A stretch of 64,000 nucleotides of DNA, taken from Lachnospiraceae bacterium. GTDB taxonomy: Bacteria; Bacillota; Clostridia; Lachnospirales; Lachnospiraceae. Positions 27,301 through 33,991 of the stretch are shown here, piece after piece; the stretch's first letter is position 1; the number at the start of each line of letters is the position of its first letter. The notes beneath the pieces were generated by a model. It worked only from the letters and a program-made list of their open reading frames with translations, was not told the DNA's origin and did no database searches. The DNA lies in assembly GCA_017427775.1 (NCBI GenBank), contig JAFRSD010000041.1:1-64000 (forward strand). Reading direction: 5' to 3'. The translations under genes were made by a program, and so were the position numbers.

Positions 27301-28091
27301 GCGTTGACCAGCCGTCGCGCGGCATTGGTCGCCATCGCGGTAGGATCGCGGAATATGGTCGTACAGGTCGTTCCGCGCAGCATCTCGTCATAATCAAGAT
27401 TGTATCCGCAGATCATGATATCCTTCGGCACATGAATGCCGCGGTCTTCAAACGCGCAGATAAATCCCGACACGGACTCCGTATTGCCGCAGATGATCGC
27501 CTCGGGAAGTCCTCCCTCCTGTCCGATCATCTCCTGCACAAGCTCCGCCTCCTTGCCGACATCACGGCGGCAGTGGTGGATCTTGCTTTCGTCAACCGGG
27601 CATCCGCCGGTCTTCATGGCATCGAGGAAATACCCCTCGAGTTCCTTCGAATAATCATTCCCGTCCTCGTCGGAGATATACTCGATCCGCTTTGCCCCGT
27701 GCACCTTGATCAGATGCTCGACAAGCATGGCGATACCTTCCTCTTCCTTAAACGCGACCGTCGGGAAGCCGTACTTCGGACGTTCCAGACAGTATACGGG
27801 CTTGCGGTATTCGCTCTTCAGTTTCTCCAAAAAAGGATTCTGTAATTCGGGAACCTGAAACGTCCCCGGATATACGATAAACCCGTCAAACATATCCGGG
27901 TTGATCAGATCATAGATTGCCGTCTCTCCGCGGGTAAAGTCCTCCGGCATTCCGGAAAGCGCCGTGGCCATAAAGATACAGACATCCGCATTCATGGCTA
28001 ACAGTTCTTCCTGAAGCACACGGGAAGTATTGACATAAAACTGATGATGCATTTCCGAGAGAATGACTGCGACACGTAAACGCTTCTCCAT
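24372..28091 (-). CDS. LacI-type periplasmic-binding-like sensor, GGDEF, EAL and beta-helix fusion protein
   Basis: This very large protein (1239 residues) has no signal peptide or membrane helix, so it is cytoplasmic. Residues about 5-290 resemble the ligand-binding part of LacI-type regulators without the DNA-binding head (CGNTESVSGFICAFEDRGI, DIMICGYN). About 300-460 is unassigned. A GGDEF domain (about 465-610) has the degenerate active loop RFGNDEF. An EAL domain (about 650-885) keeps EALM, VIEFTE, IDDYGTGYS, VKID and AEGVET and may be an active c-di-GMP phosphodiesterase. Residues about 945-1215 form repeated strands with GIGG(G/D) turns (AYGIGGD, CVGIGGG, AVGIGIC), like a right-handed beta-helix. 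ATG at 28091 has AAGGAG 8 bases upstream. Sugar-controlled c-di-GMP breakdown is inference. Confidence 0.85.
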   Translation of the reverse strand: MEKRLRVAVILSEMHHQFYVNTSRVLQEELLAMNADVCIFMATALSGMPEDFTRGETAIYDLINPDMFDGFIVYPGTFQVPELQNPFLEKLKSEYRKPVYCLERPKYGFPTVAFKEEEGIAMLVEHLIKVHGAKRIEYISDEDGNDYSKELEGYFLDAMKTGGCPVDESKIHHCRRDVGKEAELVQEMIGQEGGLPEAIICGNTESVSGFICAFEDRGIHVPKDIMICGYNLDYDEMLRGTTCTTIFRDPTAMATNAARRLVNAVLGEERYPLVSNEHDCLLVPKATCGCDFYALGDYSRIRLENLLVKDRRFDSPLNFMEEEIAGAEDFETWLWKLDYYERYLGKDCAAFYLCLNERALHETEPMTRFSDNILLALNHSDVRQVSSEAYFPKQKLLPALDEPCETPRVFYFSSLHFMNRVFGYVSVCYGNRPCGITSSFDRWMRNLETSLECQRQKTVFADYYTSNAIRDTMTGLYNFKGYRAALAEQFDRMEGKERRIFLLSLDISRFSSINEMFGRDEGNVALMTLTKVLLNSVHDRDIVARFGNDEFVVAGIYDREPDVNGLLREIRNRLRTLNQFGGKQYTIDIVYASLLREITEESQIDDFTNEVLAQKKSAKQDTFAERAEAELPGEINAEEREAVRSIIDENLFTYRFQPIISAKTGSIYAYEALMRSGDDEKISPLSILNYAELLGKLYDIERLTFRNVLEIMNRNMDFFADKKMFINSIPKVTLKDTDFRQLVKDFPSLLSHVVIEFTEQTELNEEQLDDIRKRSQQNGFRVAIDDYGTGYSNVTNLLNYMPDYVKIDRNLITNIEGDSKKQYFVANIVEFARENGFMSLAEGVETREEMDTVVRLGVDLIQGFYTARPSEVFLEEIPREIRDEIVSFNLQTTGSRTKKTYLVDREQEIMLMPLVTTDHYTEIVVNRRELSIVGNPRITVDVLIRIPDNTTTTIHLRRVNLDSYQRHPCIEIGNNCDVTLVIEGTTVLNRKGIRVPESSRLTVTGDGKLTVFGTGDRAYGIGGDTTQTIGRILIDMGGEITLKLDGKECVGIGGGYSNRKAGITIARCKNLYETISGERAVGIGICNNVSPVIISETRIKAEINADRAAAIGSYTSDCELTLRNVKLNLTASGDSQVAIGTLGNKSVKMTANHLEMQAVLKAKTCVGLGCRDGSAEIRVSASDIVMRFEGAETIGIGSKTKRGRGQFENTSFSLVLSSADSARFSYEPEDISFLMCREV

Positions 28092-28143
28092 CGTATTCAC
28101 TCCTTGTCATCTGCGCTCTGCCGCCCGAAAAGGCGGGCATAAA

Positions 28144-28234
28144 AAAGTCCCTTTCACATTTTCTATTCTAACACAACCAACCCGAAAACGGCACAGCCTT
28201 TTTCAGATTCGCGGAAAATGCGAAGGGACTTTTG
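28144..28234 (-). repeat. Long-range inverted repeat forming a terminator-like stem before the GGDEF/EAL gene
   Basis: Arms at about 28144-28164 and 28215-28234 pair almost fully (AAAATGTGAAAGGGACTTTT against AAAAGTCCCTTCGCATTTT), separated by about 50 bases, and on the minus strand the second arm runs into TTTTTTATG. It would terminate the deacetylase transcript or attenuate the next gene. A -10-like TAGAAT lies inside the loop, and a GCCCGCC/GGCGGGC-type hairpin follows at about 28121-28140. Confidence 0.55.
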
Positions 28235-28296
28235 AATAATTCGATTCAGTTGACAGAATGCATGACATTTGCCGGGCAGACGCCGGTCAGGAGTTC

Positions 28297-29232
28297 CTAC
28301 CGCTTGTACCACGAGGAGTACTTGTGGCCCGCCCGGAGCTCGTCTCCGATCAGCTCCTGCACGGTTACGAACACGTAGCCTTCTTTGGCGAGACGGTCGA
28401 TCGCGATGCAGAACGCGTCATAACTGTTATTGTAGATCTCGTGCATCAGGACGATGCTGCCGTCCTGCGTCTGGCGCATGATCGTGTCGACGATCTTCTG
28501 CACATTGTTGGAACGCTCTTCCTCGGTGCTGTTTCCTTTCAGCTTCCAGTCGTTGGTATCCACAGACCAGAGGATAACCGGATAAGCGATGTCCGTCACC
28601 TGCTTATCGGTGAAGTTTCCTCCCGGCGGACGGAACAGCATCGGACGCTTGCCGGTCGCGCTCTCGATCGCGTCCGCGGTCTTCTGCAGCTCTTCCTCAA
28701 GCTTGTCCGGGTTCTGGTCGAAATAATACTCGTGTGTCCATGCATGAATCTCGATCGACATACCGAGTTCGGATGCCCGCTTCAGCGCTTTCGCGGTCTC
28801 GTCGTTGATCCGGTTTCCGACAACGAACCAGGTTCCCGCGCCGCCGTACGAAGCAAGCTTCTCTGCAAATTTCACGGTCAGTCCGTTATAAGCGGGGCCG
28901 TCGTCAAATGTGAACGCCACACGCTTCACCCCCGCCGGTACCGGAGTAGGCGTCGGCGTGCATGTCGGTTCGGGTGTCGGGGTCGGGGTCGGCGGATTGG
29001 TCGGCGAGATCGTTGCCACTCCCGCCGGAACATCCCGGTCGTCCGGCTCTGCCGGTTCGGGTCCTTTGATATAACGGTCCAAAAGGATGATTCCCATCAC
29101 CAGCGCCGTAATGAACGCAATCAAAAAAAGAACCGCTAACACTCTGTTCACCATCACCTTGCGGTGACGGCGTTTCTTAGCCGCTCTGATCCGTTCTGCT
29201 TTTTTTCTTCTTTCAAATTCCTCTGCTGTCAT
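28297..29232 (-). CDS. Polysaccharide deacetylase (NodB domain), membrane-anchored
   Basis: A 311-residue type II membrane protein: a basic N-terminus (KKRRHRK), one membrane helix (about 29-52), a Pro/Thr linker (about 70-98, TPTPTPEPTCTPTPTP) and a NodB domain (about 105-300). The motifs are FTFDDGP (catalytic Asp and metal Asp), HAWTHE (metal His pair), RPPGGN, WSVDTNDW and VLMHE. It would remove acetyl groups from N-acetylated wall sugars on the outer face of the membrane. GGGAG is 8 bases upstream of ATG. Confidence 0.9.
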   Translation of the reverse strand: MTAEEFERRKKAERIRAAKKRRHRKVMVNRVLAVLFLIAFITALVMGIILLDRYIKGPEPAEPDDRDVPAGVATISPTNPPTPTPTPEPTCTPTPTPVPAGVKRVAFTFDDGPAYNGLTVKFAEKLASYGGAGTWFVVGNRINDETAKALKRASELGMSIEIHAWTHEYYFDQNPDKLEEELQKTADAIESATGKRPMLFRPPGGNFTDKQVTDIAYPVILWSVDTNDWKLKGNSTEEERSNNVQKIVDTIMRQTQDGSIVLMHEIYNNSYDAFCIAIDRLAKEGYVFVTVQELIGDELRAGHKYSSWYKR

Positions 29233-29298
29233 GAAAGAACTCCCGATGAAATTTCCCCTGTTTCACGCGCCCCACAGCCCGCCCGAGGCGGGTCATAA

Positions 29299-29369
29299 AG
29301 CAGGCAACGGGAATCGAACCCGCCTCCTCAGCTTGGGAAGCTGATATACTACCGATGTACTATGCCTGC
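29299..29369 (-). tRNA. tRNA-Gly (anticodon CCC)
   Basis: A minus-strand cloverleaf of 71 nt with acceptor GCAGGCA/TGCCTGC and discriminator T. The D arm contains CATCGGTAGTATA, the anticodon stem TCAGC/GCTGA holds loop TTCCCAA (anticodon CCC, reads GGG), and the T arm contains GGGTTCGATTCCC. CCA is not encoded. Confidence 0.95.
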
Positions 29370-29371
29370 AA

Positions 29372-29404
29372 GAAAAGACCACCCTCATATTATAAAGGGT
29401 GGTC
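29372..29404 (-). terminator. Terminator of the DegV-AKR operon, overlapping the tRNA-Gly promoter
   Basis: GACCACCC pairs with GGGTGGTC, followed on the minus strand by TTTTC. It lies 80 bases after the AKR stop and 3 bases before the tRNA 5' end. Its loop contains TATAAT (see the promoter entry at 29389-29417). Confidence 0.75.
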
Positions 29405-29417
29405 CCGGAAAATTCAA
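29389..29417 (-). promoter_or_regulatory. Promoter of tRNA-Gly nested in a terminator hairpin
   Basis: Minus strand -35 TTGAAT (29412-29417), 17-base spacer, perfect -10 TATAAT (29389-29394). The -10 is in the loop of the terminator hairpin, so RNA would start in its second arm, a few bases before the tRNA. Confidence 0.65.
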
Positions 29418-29482
29418 GTATTTGTTTCGGAGAGACCGGCGTCCCTTGCATAAGAAAAACAGCATTTCCGAAAAGTTACGCC

Positions 29483-30607
29483 CTACAGCGATTCCATCTC
29501 CCGATAGCATGCCTGCAGGTTTTCGATGATCGAAAGCTGCTGCGGGCAGGCAGCCTCGCAGGCGCCGCAGCCGAGACAGTTGTCCGGCTTTGCCTCTGCG
29601 GAAATGTCGTGGCCCCATTGCCATTTCGCGCTGTTCACGTTGCCGTACATGCCGTAGTTGTTCCAGATACGGAAGTTTCTCGGAATGTCAACGCCATTCG
29701 GACAAGGCATGCAGTAACGGCAGCCCGTGCAGCCGATCCGGACTCTCGCGCGAATCGCGGCAGCGGTAGCCTCGATTGCCTTCTCCTCTTCCTCGGAGAG
29801 CGGCTCAAAGTTCGTAAACGTATTCAGGTTGTCGGCAAGCTGGTCCTCAGCAGACATGCCGGAAAGGATCACATGCACGATCGGACGGGATCCGACGAAA
29901 CGAAGTGCCCAGGACGCGGGCGATGCTTCGGGACGAAGCTCGCGAAGTCCGGTCATAACCTCTTCGGGAAGCGTTGCAAGCGTGCCGCCTTTGATCGGTT
30001 CCATGATGACCAGCGGGATCTCCTTCTCGGTGCACAGCGCTACGCCGCGCTCGCCGGCCTGGTCGTTCCGATCCATATAATTATACTGGATCTGGCAGAA
30101 GTCCCAGTCGCGGTAATTCACGATTTCTTCGAACGCTTCATAGTCATCGTGGAAGGAAAATCCAAGGTAACGGATCTTGCCCTGCTCCTTCATCTCAGCC
30201 AGATACTCCGGCACGCCGTAAGAAACCATCTCACGGAAGGATCCTCTGTTCAGGGCGTGCAGCAGATAGAAATCAATATAATCCTTCTGCAGACGTTCCA
30301 GCTGATAATCGAGCATCTTCTTGGCGTCGTCCAGGCTGTGGATCTCCCAGCACGGAAGCTTCGTCGCAAGAAAATACGTACTGCGGTCGTATTTGTTCAG
30401 GATCTCGCCGACCGCGAGTTCCGACTCTCCGCCGTGGTAAGGATATGCGGTATCGTAATAATTCACGCCCGCCTTATATGCCGTGTCAATCATAGCCGCC
30501 GTGCGCTCACGGTCGATTTTTCCGTCTTTCACCGGAAGTCTCATGCAGCCGAAACCGAGAAGAGATGTTTCGATACCGAGCTTTTTCATGGTTCGCTTTT
30601 CCATCAT
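29483..30607 (-). CDS. Aldo/keto reductase with two C-terminal ferredoxin motifs
   Basis: The 374-residue protein has an AKR TIM barrel (about 1-270) with family residues in YDTAYPYHGGES and LLHALN, followed by a ferredoxin-like tail. The first cluster motif is CTGCRYCMPCP (about 294-304) and the second CLGCGACEAACP (about 349-360), each suited to a 4Fe-4S cluster. This AKR-ferredoxin type is common in anaerobes; the substrate is unknown. I start at the first of two adjacent ATGs (30607), 9 bases after AGGAGG; the open frame upstream has no ribosome site. It lies 44 bases after the degV gene, in one operon. Confidence 0.9.
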   Translation of the reverse strand: MMEKRTMKKLGIETSLLGFGCMRLPVKDGKIDRERTAAMIDTAYKAGVNYYDTAYPYHGGESELAVGEILNKYDRSTYFLATKLPCWEIHSLDDAKKMLDYQLERLQKDYIDFYLLHALNRGSFREMVSYGVPEYLAEMKEQGKIRYLGFSFHDDYEAFEEIVNYRDWDFCQIQYNYMDRNDQAGERGVALCTEKEIPLVIMEPIKGGTLATLPEEVMTGLRELRPEASPASWALRFVGSRPIVHVILSGMSAEDQLADNLNTFTNFEPLSEEEEKAIEATAAAIRARVRIGCTGCRYCMPCPNGVDIPRNFRIWNNYGMYGNVNSAKWQWGHDISAEAKPDNCLGCGACEAACPQQLSIIENLQACYREMESL

Positions 30608-30651
30608 GATCGTGTTCCTCCTGTTTCTTCCTGTTCCGGGGCCGGATCCTG

Positions 30652-31497
30652 TTATTTGGAATAGAAAAGGATTCCGAGTGTTCCCGGACCGCAATGGCTC
30701 GAGATGACGCCGCCGGCTTTCGTTTCATAGACATGTTCGAAAATGCCGAGAGACTCAACATATTCCCGGATCTCCGCCGCGGTCTCATCGCTTGCGGTGT
30801 GGGTAACAAATACCCGGTCGGGAATTGCGTTCTGAAGCTCCGGAAGCATATCCTCCGCATACTGCTTCAAAACCTTGCGGATCTTTCCGCGATACTTACG
30901 GGCTACGCCCATCTTGCCGTCCCGGACGGCGATCATCGGCTTGAGCATCAGAGCGGCTCCGAGAAGTGCCGCAACGCCGCTGCAGCGGCCGCCGCGATGC
31001 AGATACGTCAGTGTGTCGATACAGAAGGATGCGCGAACTTTGCCGCGGTCCTCTTCAATCTTCTTCGCGATCTCCGCCGCGCTCATTCCCTGCTTCGCAT
31101 AATCCGAAGCGCGGAGCACCTGCAATCCGACGCCGGTGGAAAGGTTCATGGAATCCACTACATAGAAATCCTTGTACTCGAGGTCCTCTGCCGCAAGACG
31201 CATGGTCTGGCATGTGCTTGACATATCCTCCGAAATTCCGATATAAACCGCTTCGTCACCCGCATCCTTGAACTGCTTCAGAAAATCCTCCGCAAATCCG
31301 AGATCCGGTGCTGAAGTCTTGGGCGTCGTCTTATTCTCGTCGGCCCACTTGAAGATTTCGCTCTGTGAAGCTTCAATGCCGTCACGGTAGGACTTGTCTC
31401 CCATAATGATATTCAGCGGGATCACCCGGATGTCAAACTCCTTAACCAATTCCGGGGACAGATCACATGTACTGTCCGTAAGTATTCTTACTGCCAT
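30652..31497 (-). CDS. DegV family protein (fatty acid-binding, FakB-like)
   Basis: A 281-residue cytoplasmic protein with DegV hallmarks: TDSTCDLSPEL at the N-terminus, PLNIIMGDKSYRDG, TSAPD, SSTCQT (lipid carboxylate-binding region), the FCIDTLTYLHRGGRCS segment and a C-terminal SHCGPGTLG. DegV/FakB proteins bind a fatty acid and present it to the kinase FakA; no fakA is in the window. The start is ATG 31497 with AGGAAG upstream. It is first in the operon with the AKR. Confidence 0.9.
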   Translation of the reverse strand: MAVRILTDSTCDLSPELVKEFDIRVIPLNIIMGDKSYRDGIEASQSEIFKWADENKTTPKTSAPDLGFAEDFLKQFKDAGDEAVYIGISEDMSSTCQTMRLAAEDLEYKDFYVVDSMNLSTGVGLQVLRASDYAKQGMSAAEIAKKIEEDRGKVRASFCIDTLTYLHRGGRCSGVAALLGAALMLKPMIAVRDGKMGVARKYRGKIRKVLKQYAEDMLPELQNAIPDRVFVTHTASDETAAEIREYVESLGIFEHVYETKAGGVISSHCGPGTLGILFYSK

Positions 31498-31530
31498 AGC
31501 CGCTTCCTGCCTTTCTGTACTCATGCGGCC

Positions 31531-31551
31531 GGTGTATATTTACTATACACC
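31531..31551. promoter_or_regulatory. Palindrome GGTGTATA-N5-TATACACC in the degV leader
   Basis: Perfect 8-bp arms separated by TTTAC, located between the degV promoter and its ribosome site. It could be an operator or a leader hairpin. Confidence 0.4.
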
Positions 31552-31574
31552 GCCCTCATCTCCCTATACAATGT

Positions 31575-31603
31575 ATTATACTTTCCGATCATCTTTCCGT
31601 CAA
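31575..31603 (-). promoter_or_regulatory. Promoter of degV-AKR
   Basis: Minus strand -35 TTGACG (31598-31603), 17-base spacer, -10 TATAAT (31575-31580). One mismatch from consensus. Confidence 0.75.
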
Positions 31604-31662
31604 TGCGCTATCTTGTCTAAAAATCTTCAATAATCGATGAGCAAAAGATGACGTAAAACCAA

Positions 31663-31690
31663 TTGTTTTCCTTACGGAAAATGCTATAAT
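31663..31690 (+). promoter_or_regulatory. Promoter of the aquaporin gene
   Basis: Plus strand -35 TTGTTT (31663-31668), 16-base spacer, -10 TATAAT (31685-31690), about 55 bases before the start codon. Confidence 0.6.
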
Positions 31691-31748
31691 GGTTTTAGGA
31701 TTCCGTTTCCCCGGAACCAAGATTAATCATTCACGGAGGTATTCAGTT

Positions 31749-32453
31749 ATGAAAAAGTATGTCGCCGAATTCTTCGGCACTCTTGTTCTCGTTCTTCTCG
31801 GCTGCGGAACCGCCATGCTGGTCGGTTGCGATGCGGTTAACGGCGGCGGTTATGTTTTGACCGCATTTGCCTTCGGACTTGTGATTGTTGCCATGGCATA
31901 CTCCATCGGTAACATCTCCGGTTGTCATATCAATCCCGCCGTTTCTCTCGGCGTATTCATCTCCGGCGGCATCAAGGCCAAGGAGATGTTCTGCTACTGG
32001 ATTTCCCAGTGCCTCGGCGCGCTTGCAGGCGCAGGTCTTCTTGCAGGTATTTTCGAACTCGGCGGCGTTGAGGACATGACACATGGCTACGGCACCAACG
32101 GTCTCGGCGGCGTGAACGGCAGCATCTGCGCAGGTCTTCTGGTTGAGTTCCTGCTCACATTTGTCTTCGTTCTTGCCATTGTAGGCGTTACCTCGAAGAA
32201 GGGCAACCACGGTTCCTTCGCAGGTCTTGTGATCGGCTTCACGCTTGTACTCGTTCACATCCTCGGTATCGGTCTTACCGGTACTTCCGTAAACCCGGCC
32301 CGTTCCCTCGGCCCCGCTATCGTAAACGCGATCATCAACGATACGCAGGCTTTGAAGGACGTATGGGTATTCTGGGTAGGACCTCTTGCCGGTGCTGCCT
32401 GCGCTGCATACCTCTATAAGTTCCTTGAGGCTGACGAGAAGAAGTCCGAATAA
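31749..32453 (+). CDS. Aquaporin (MIP family, AqpZ-like)
   Basis: The 234-residue membrane channel has six hydrophobic helices and both pore-loop signatures, GCHINPAVSLG and TSVNPARSLGP. The His in helix 5 (LVHILGIGLTGTSVNPAR) with the Arg of the second NPA box is the water-channel (AqpZ) type of selectivity filter rather than the glycerol facilitator type. The start has GGAGG 7 bases upstream; the frame is open further upstream without a site. Confidence 0.93.
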   Translation: MKKYVAEFFGTLVLVLLGCGTAMLVGCDAVNGGGYVLTAFAFGLVIVAMAYSIGNISGCHINPAVSLGVFISGGIKAKEMFCYWISQCLGALAGAGLLAGIFELGGVEDMTHGYGTNGLGGVNGSICAGLLVEFLLTFVFVLAIVGVTSKKGNHGSFAGLVIGFTLVLVHILGIGLTGTSVNPARSLGPAIVNAIINDTQALKDVWVFWVGPLAGAACAAYLYKFLEADEKKSE

Positions 32454-32478
32454 GTTTTACAGACATTTGACCGTATTC

Positions 32479-32516
32479 GAAAAGGGCGATCCCGATGGGG
32501 ACCGCCCTTTTTTCTT
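32479..32516. terminator. Bidirectional terminator
   Basis: AAGGGCGATCCC pairs with GGGACCGCCCTT (one mismatch), with TTTTTT on the plus strand and TTTTC on the minus strand. It serves the convergent aquaporin gene and the VanW operon. Confidence 0.85.
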
Positions 32517-33987
32517 ACTTCTTCTCTCCCGCGTACGGAAGGCTTTCGAGGATGATAACCGCGACAAGGTAGAATACGATACAGCACGCAATCGCGAACA
32601 GCGGATACATCGTGCGGTTGCCGATGGTCTGAAGGACGCCGGCAAGATCCCGTATCCCGAGACAGCCCGCAACCGTCGTCCATTGAAGCATCGTTACGGC
32701 CGTCCGCCGCGCCGGACGGGATGCAAGGAAGACGAGTTTCTCGCCTGTCTTCGCTGCCGATGCTTCAAACAGCAGTCCCGCGCCGTTCAGGCCGATTCCG
32801 AGTGCCGCGGGGATCAGCAACGGCATATGAAGGCCGGCGAGTACGACGCCTCCGAGTAACAGTAAAAGAAGCGGTACCGGAATGCTGCGGAATACATAAG
32901 CAGCTCCGGCGGCAGTCTTTTGAAGCGCTGTCTTCGGACTCTCCGCGAGCGCCTTAAGCGCAAGCCACATCAGCGCAGCGATCACGCACGCAAGGAGCAG
33001 GATCACAGTCGTCGTAATGACAGCGGAAATAATCTGGCGATATGCGCCGCCGGCGATCAGATTGTCCTTAATTACATTCATCCATCCGCTCACTTTCCTG
33101 CCCTCCTTCCGCATCACAATACGATATTCCTTCACGCCGAAATACCCGTCACTCGTCAGATACTTCGGTGTCGTCAGTGAATGGTTCTCACTCGTTCCGC
33201 TGACGCAAAGCATGTCGACCCGTCCTGCCATCAGGCTCACATAGGCCGTTTTCTCTTCCAGCTGTACGAATACCGGCCTGTTTCCCATACTTTCTGCAAA
33301 CGCCGCCGCAATCTCCGCTGCCGCGCCGCGTGCCGTCCCGTTCTCGAAAACCGCTAACGGCGGCACCGCTCCGGTGATTCCGATATACATCTTCCCGTTC
33401 AGAGACTTCGGTGATGTTTCCGCCCGTTCCAAAAGGCGTCCCTTCGGGAACGTCCATTCTTCGCCGCTTAACCGTTCGCGTTCCAGCCCCCCGACTTCCT
33501 TCAATGCTTTTAAGAAAGCGTCGGCGTTACTCTTAAGCGCTTCCGACTCCGGTGCGAAGGCCCATGCGAACGAGAACCGTTCCGCTCCGCCTCCGGGCGT
33601 CTCTGTAGGCGTGAACGAACTGTATTCGCCGCTTCGCTCCAGATACTCCGCCGTCACGTCCGCCGCCCAGATTGCGGAAACTCTTCCGCAGTCAAGTGCC
33701 TTCCGCGCACTTTCAAAGTCCGGATAGGAAACGTATTCCGAAATGGTTGTACCGAAATAGCCCTCTGCGAACAGCTTCATCGAGTCGTCAGGCATACCGT
33801 TTGCGACGCCTCCGACAACGGACAGCGCAGGCATTCTGCCGTCCTTTAAAAGGGCGTCCGGCACCTCGTCCGCACCGGGCCCCGAAGCCGCTTTCTTGCC
33901 TCCCGCAGCCGCTTCCGTAAAGACGAGAAAAAACAGCAGCAGGAAGGTCAGAAGAAGGGCAATCCATTTTCCGCGTGATGAAATCAT
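32515..33987 (-). CDS. Membrane protein fusing solute-binding-like domains to an amino-acid-ABC-permease-like domain
   Basis: The 490-residue protein has an N-terminal signal/anchor (about 8-28). An extracellular part (about 40-300) resembles polar amino acid binding proteins in two segments, one with VANGMPDDSMKLFAEGYFG, the other with GKMYIGITGAVPPLAVFENG and SLMAGRVDMLCVSG. A membrane part with several helices (about 315-485) resembles HisM/GlnP permeases (AYRQIISAVITTTVILLLA, AYVFRSIPVPLLLLLL). No partner ATPase is in the operon and the EAA loop is hard to see, so it may be a sensor or a degenerate transporter. ATG at 33987 lies 4 bases after the stop of the propeller gene, so it is translationally coupled. 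It is last in the operon. Confidence 0.65.
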   Translation of the reverse strand: MISSRGKWIALLLTFLLLFFLVFTEAAAGGKKAASGPGADEVPDALLKDGRMPALSVVGGVANGMPDDSMKLFAEGYFGTTISEYVSYPDFESARKALDCGRVSAIWAADVTAEYLERSGEYSSFTPTETPGGGAERFSFAWAFAPESEALKSNADAFLKALKEVGGLERERLSGEEWTFPKGRLLERAETSPKSLNGKMYIGITGAVPPLAVFENGTARGAAAEIAAAFAESMGNRPVFVQLEEKTAYVSLMAGRVDMLCVSGTSENHSLTTPKYLTSDGYFGVKEYRIVMRKEGRKVSGWMNVIKDNLIAGGAYRQIISAVITTTVILLLACVIAALMWLALKALAESPKTALQKTAAGAAYVFRSIPVPLLLLLLGGVVLAGLHMPLLIPAALGIGLNGAGLLFEASAAKTGEKLVFLASRPARRTAVTMLQWTTVAGCLGIRDLAGVLQTIGNRTMYPLFAIACCIVFYLVAVIILESLPYAGEKK

Positions 33988-33991
33988 AGAT

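Noticed and set aside
28101-28296. c-di-GMP riboswitch before the GGDEF/EAL gene
   Set aside because: I see no GEMM-type conserved core; only a long inverted repeat and a GC hairpin.
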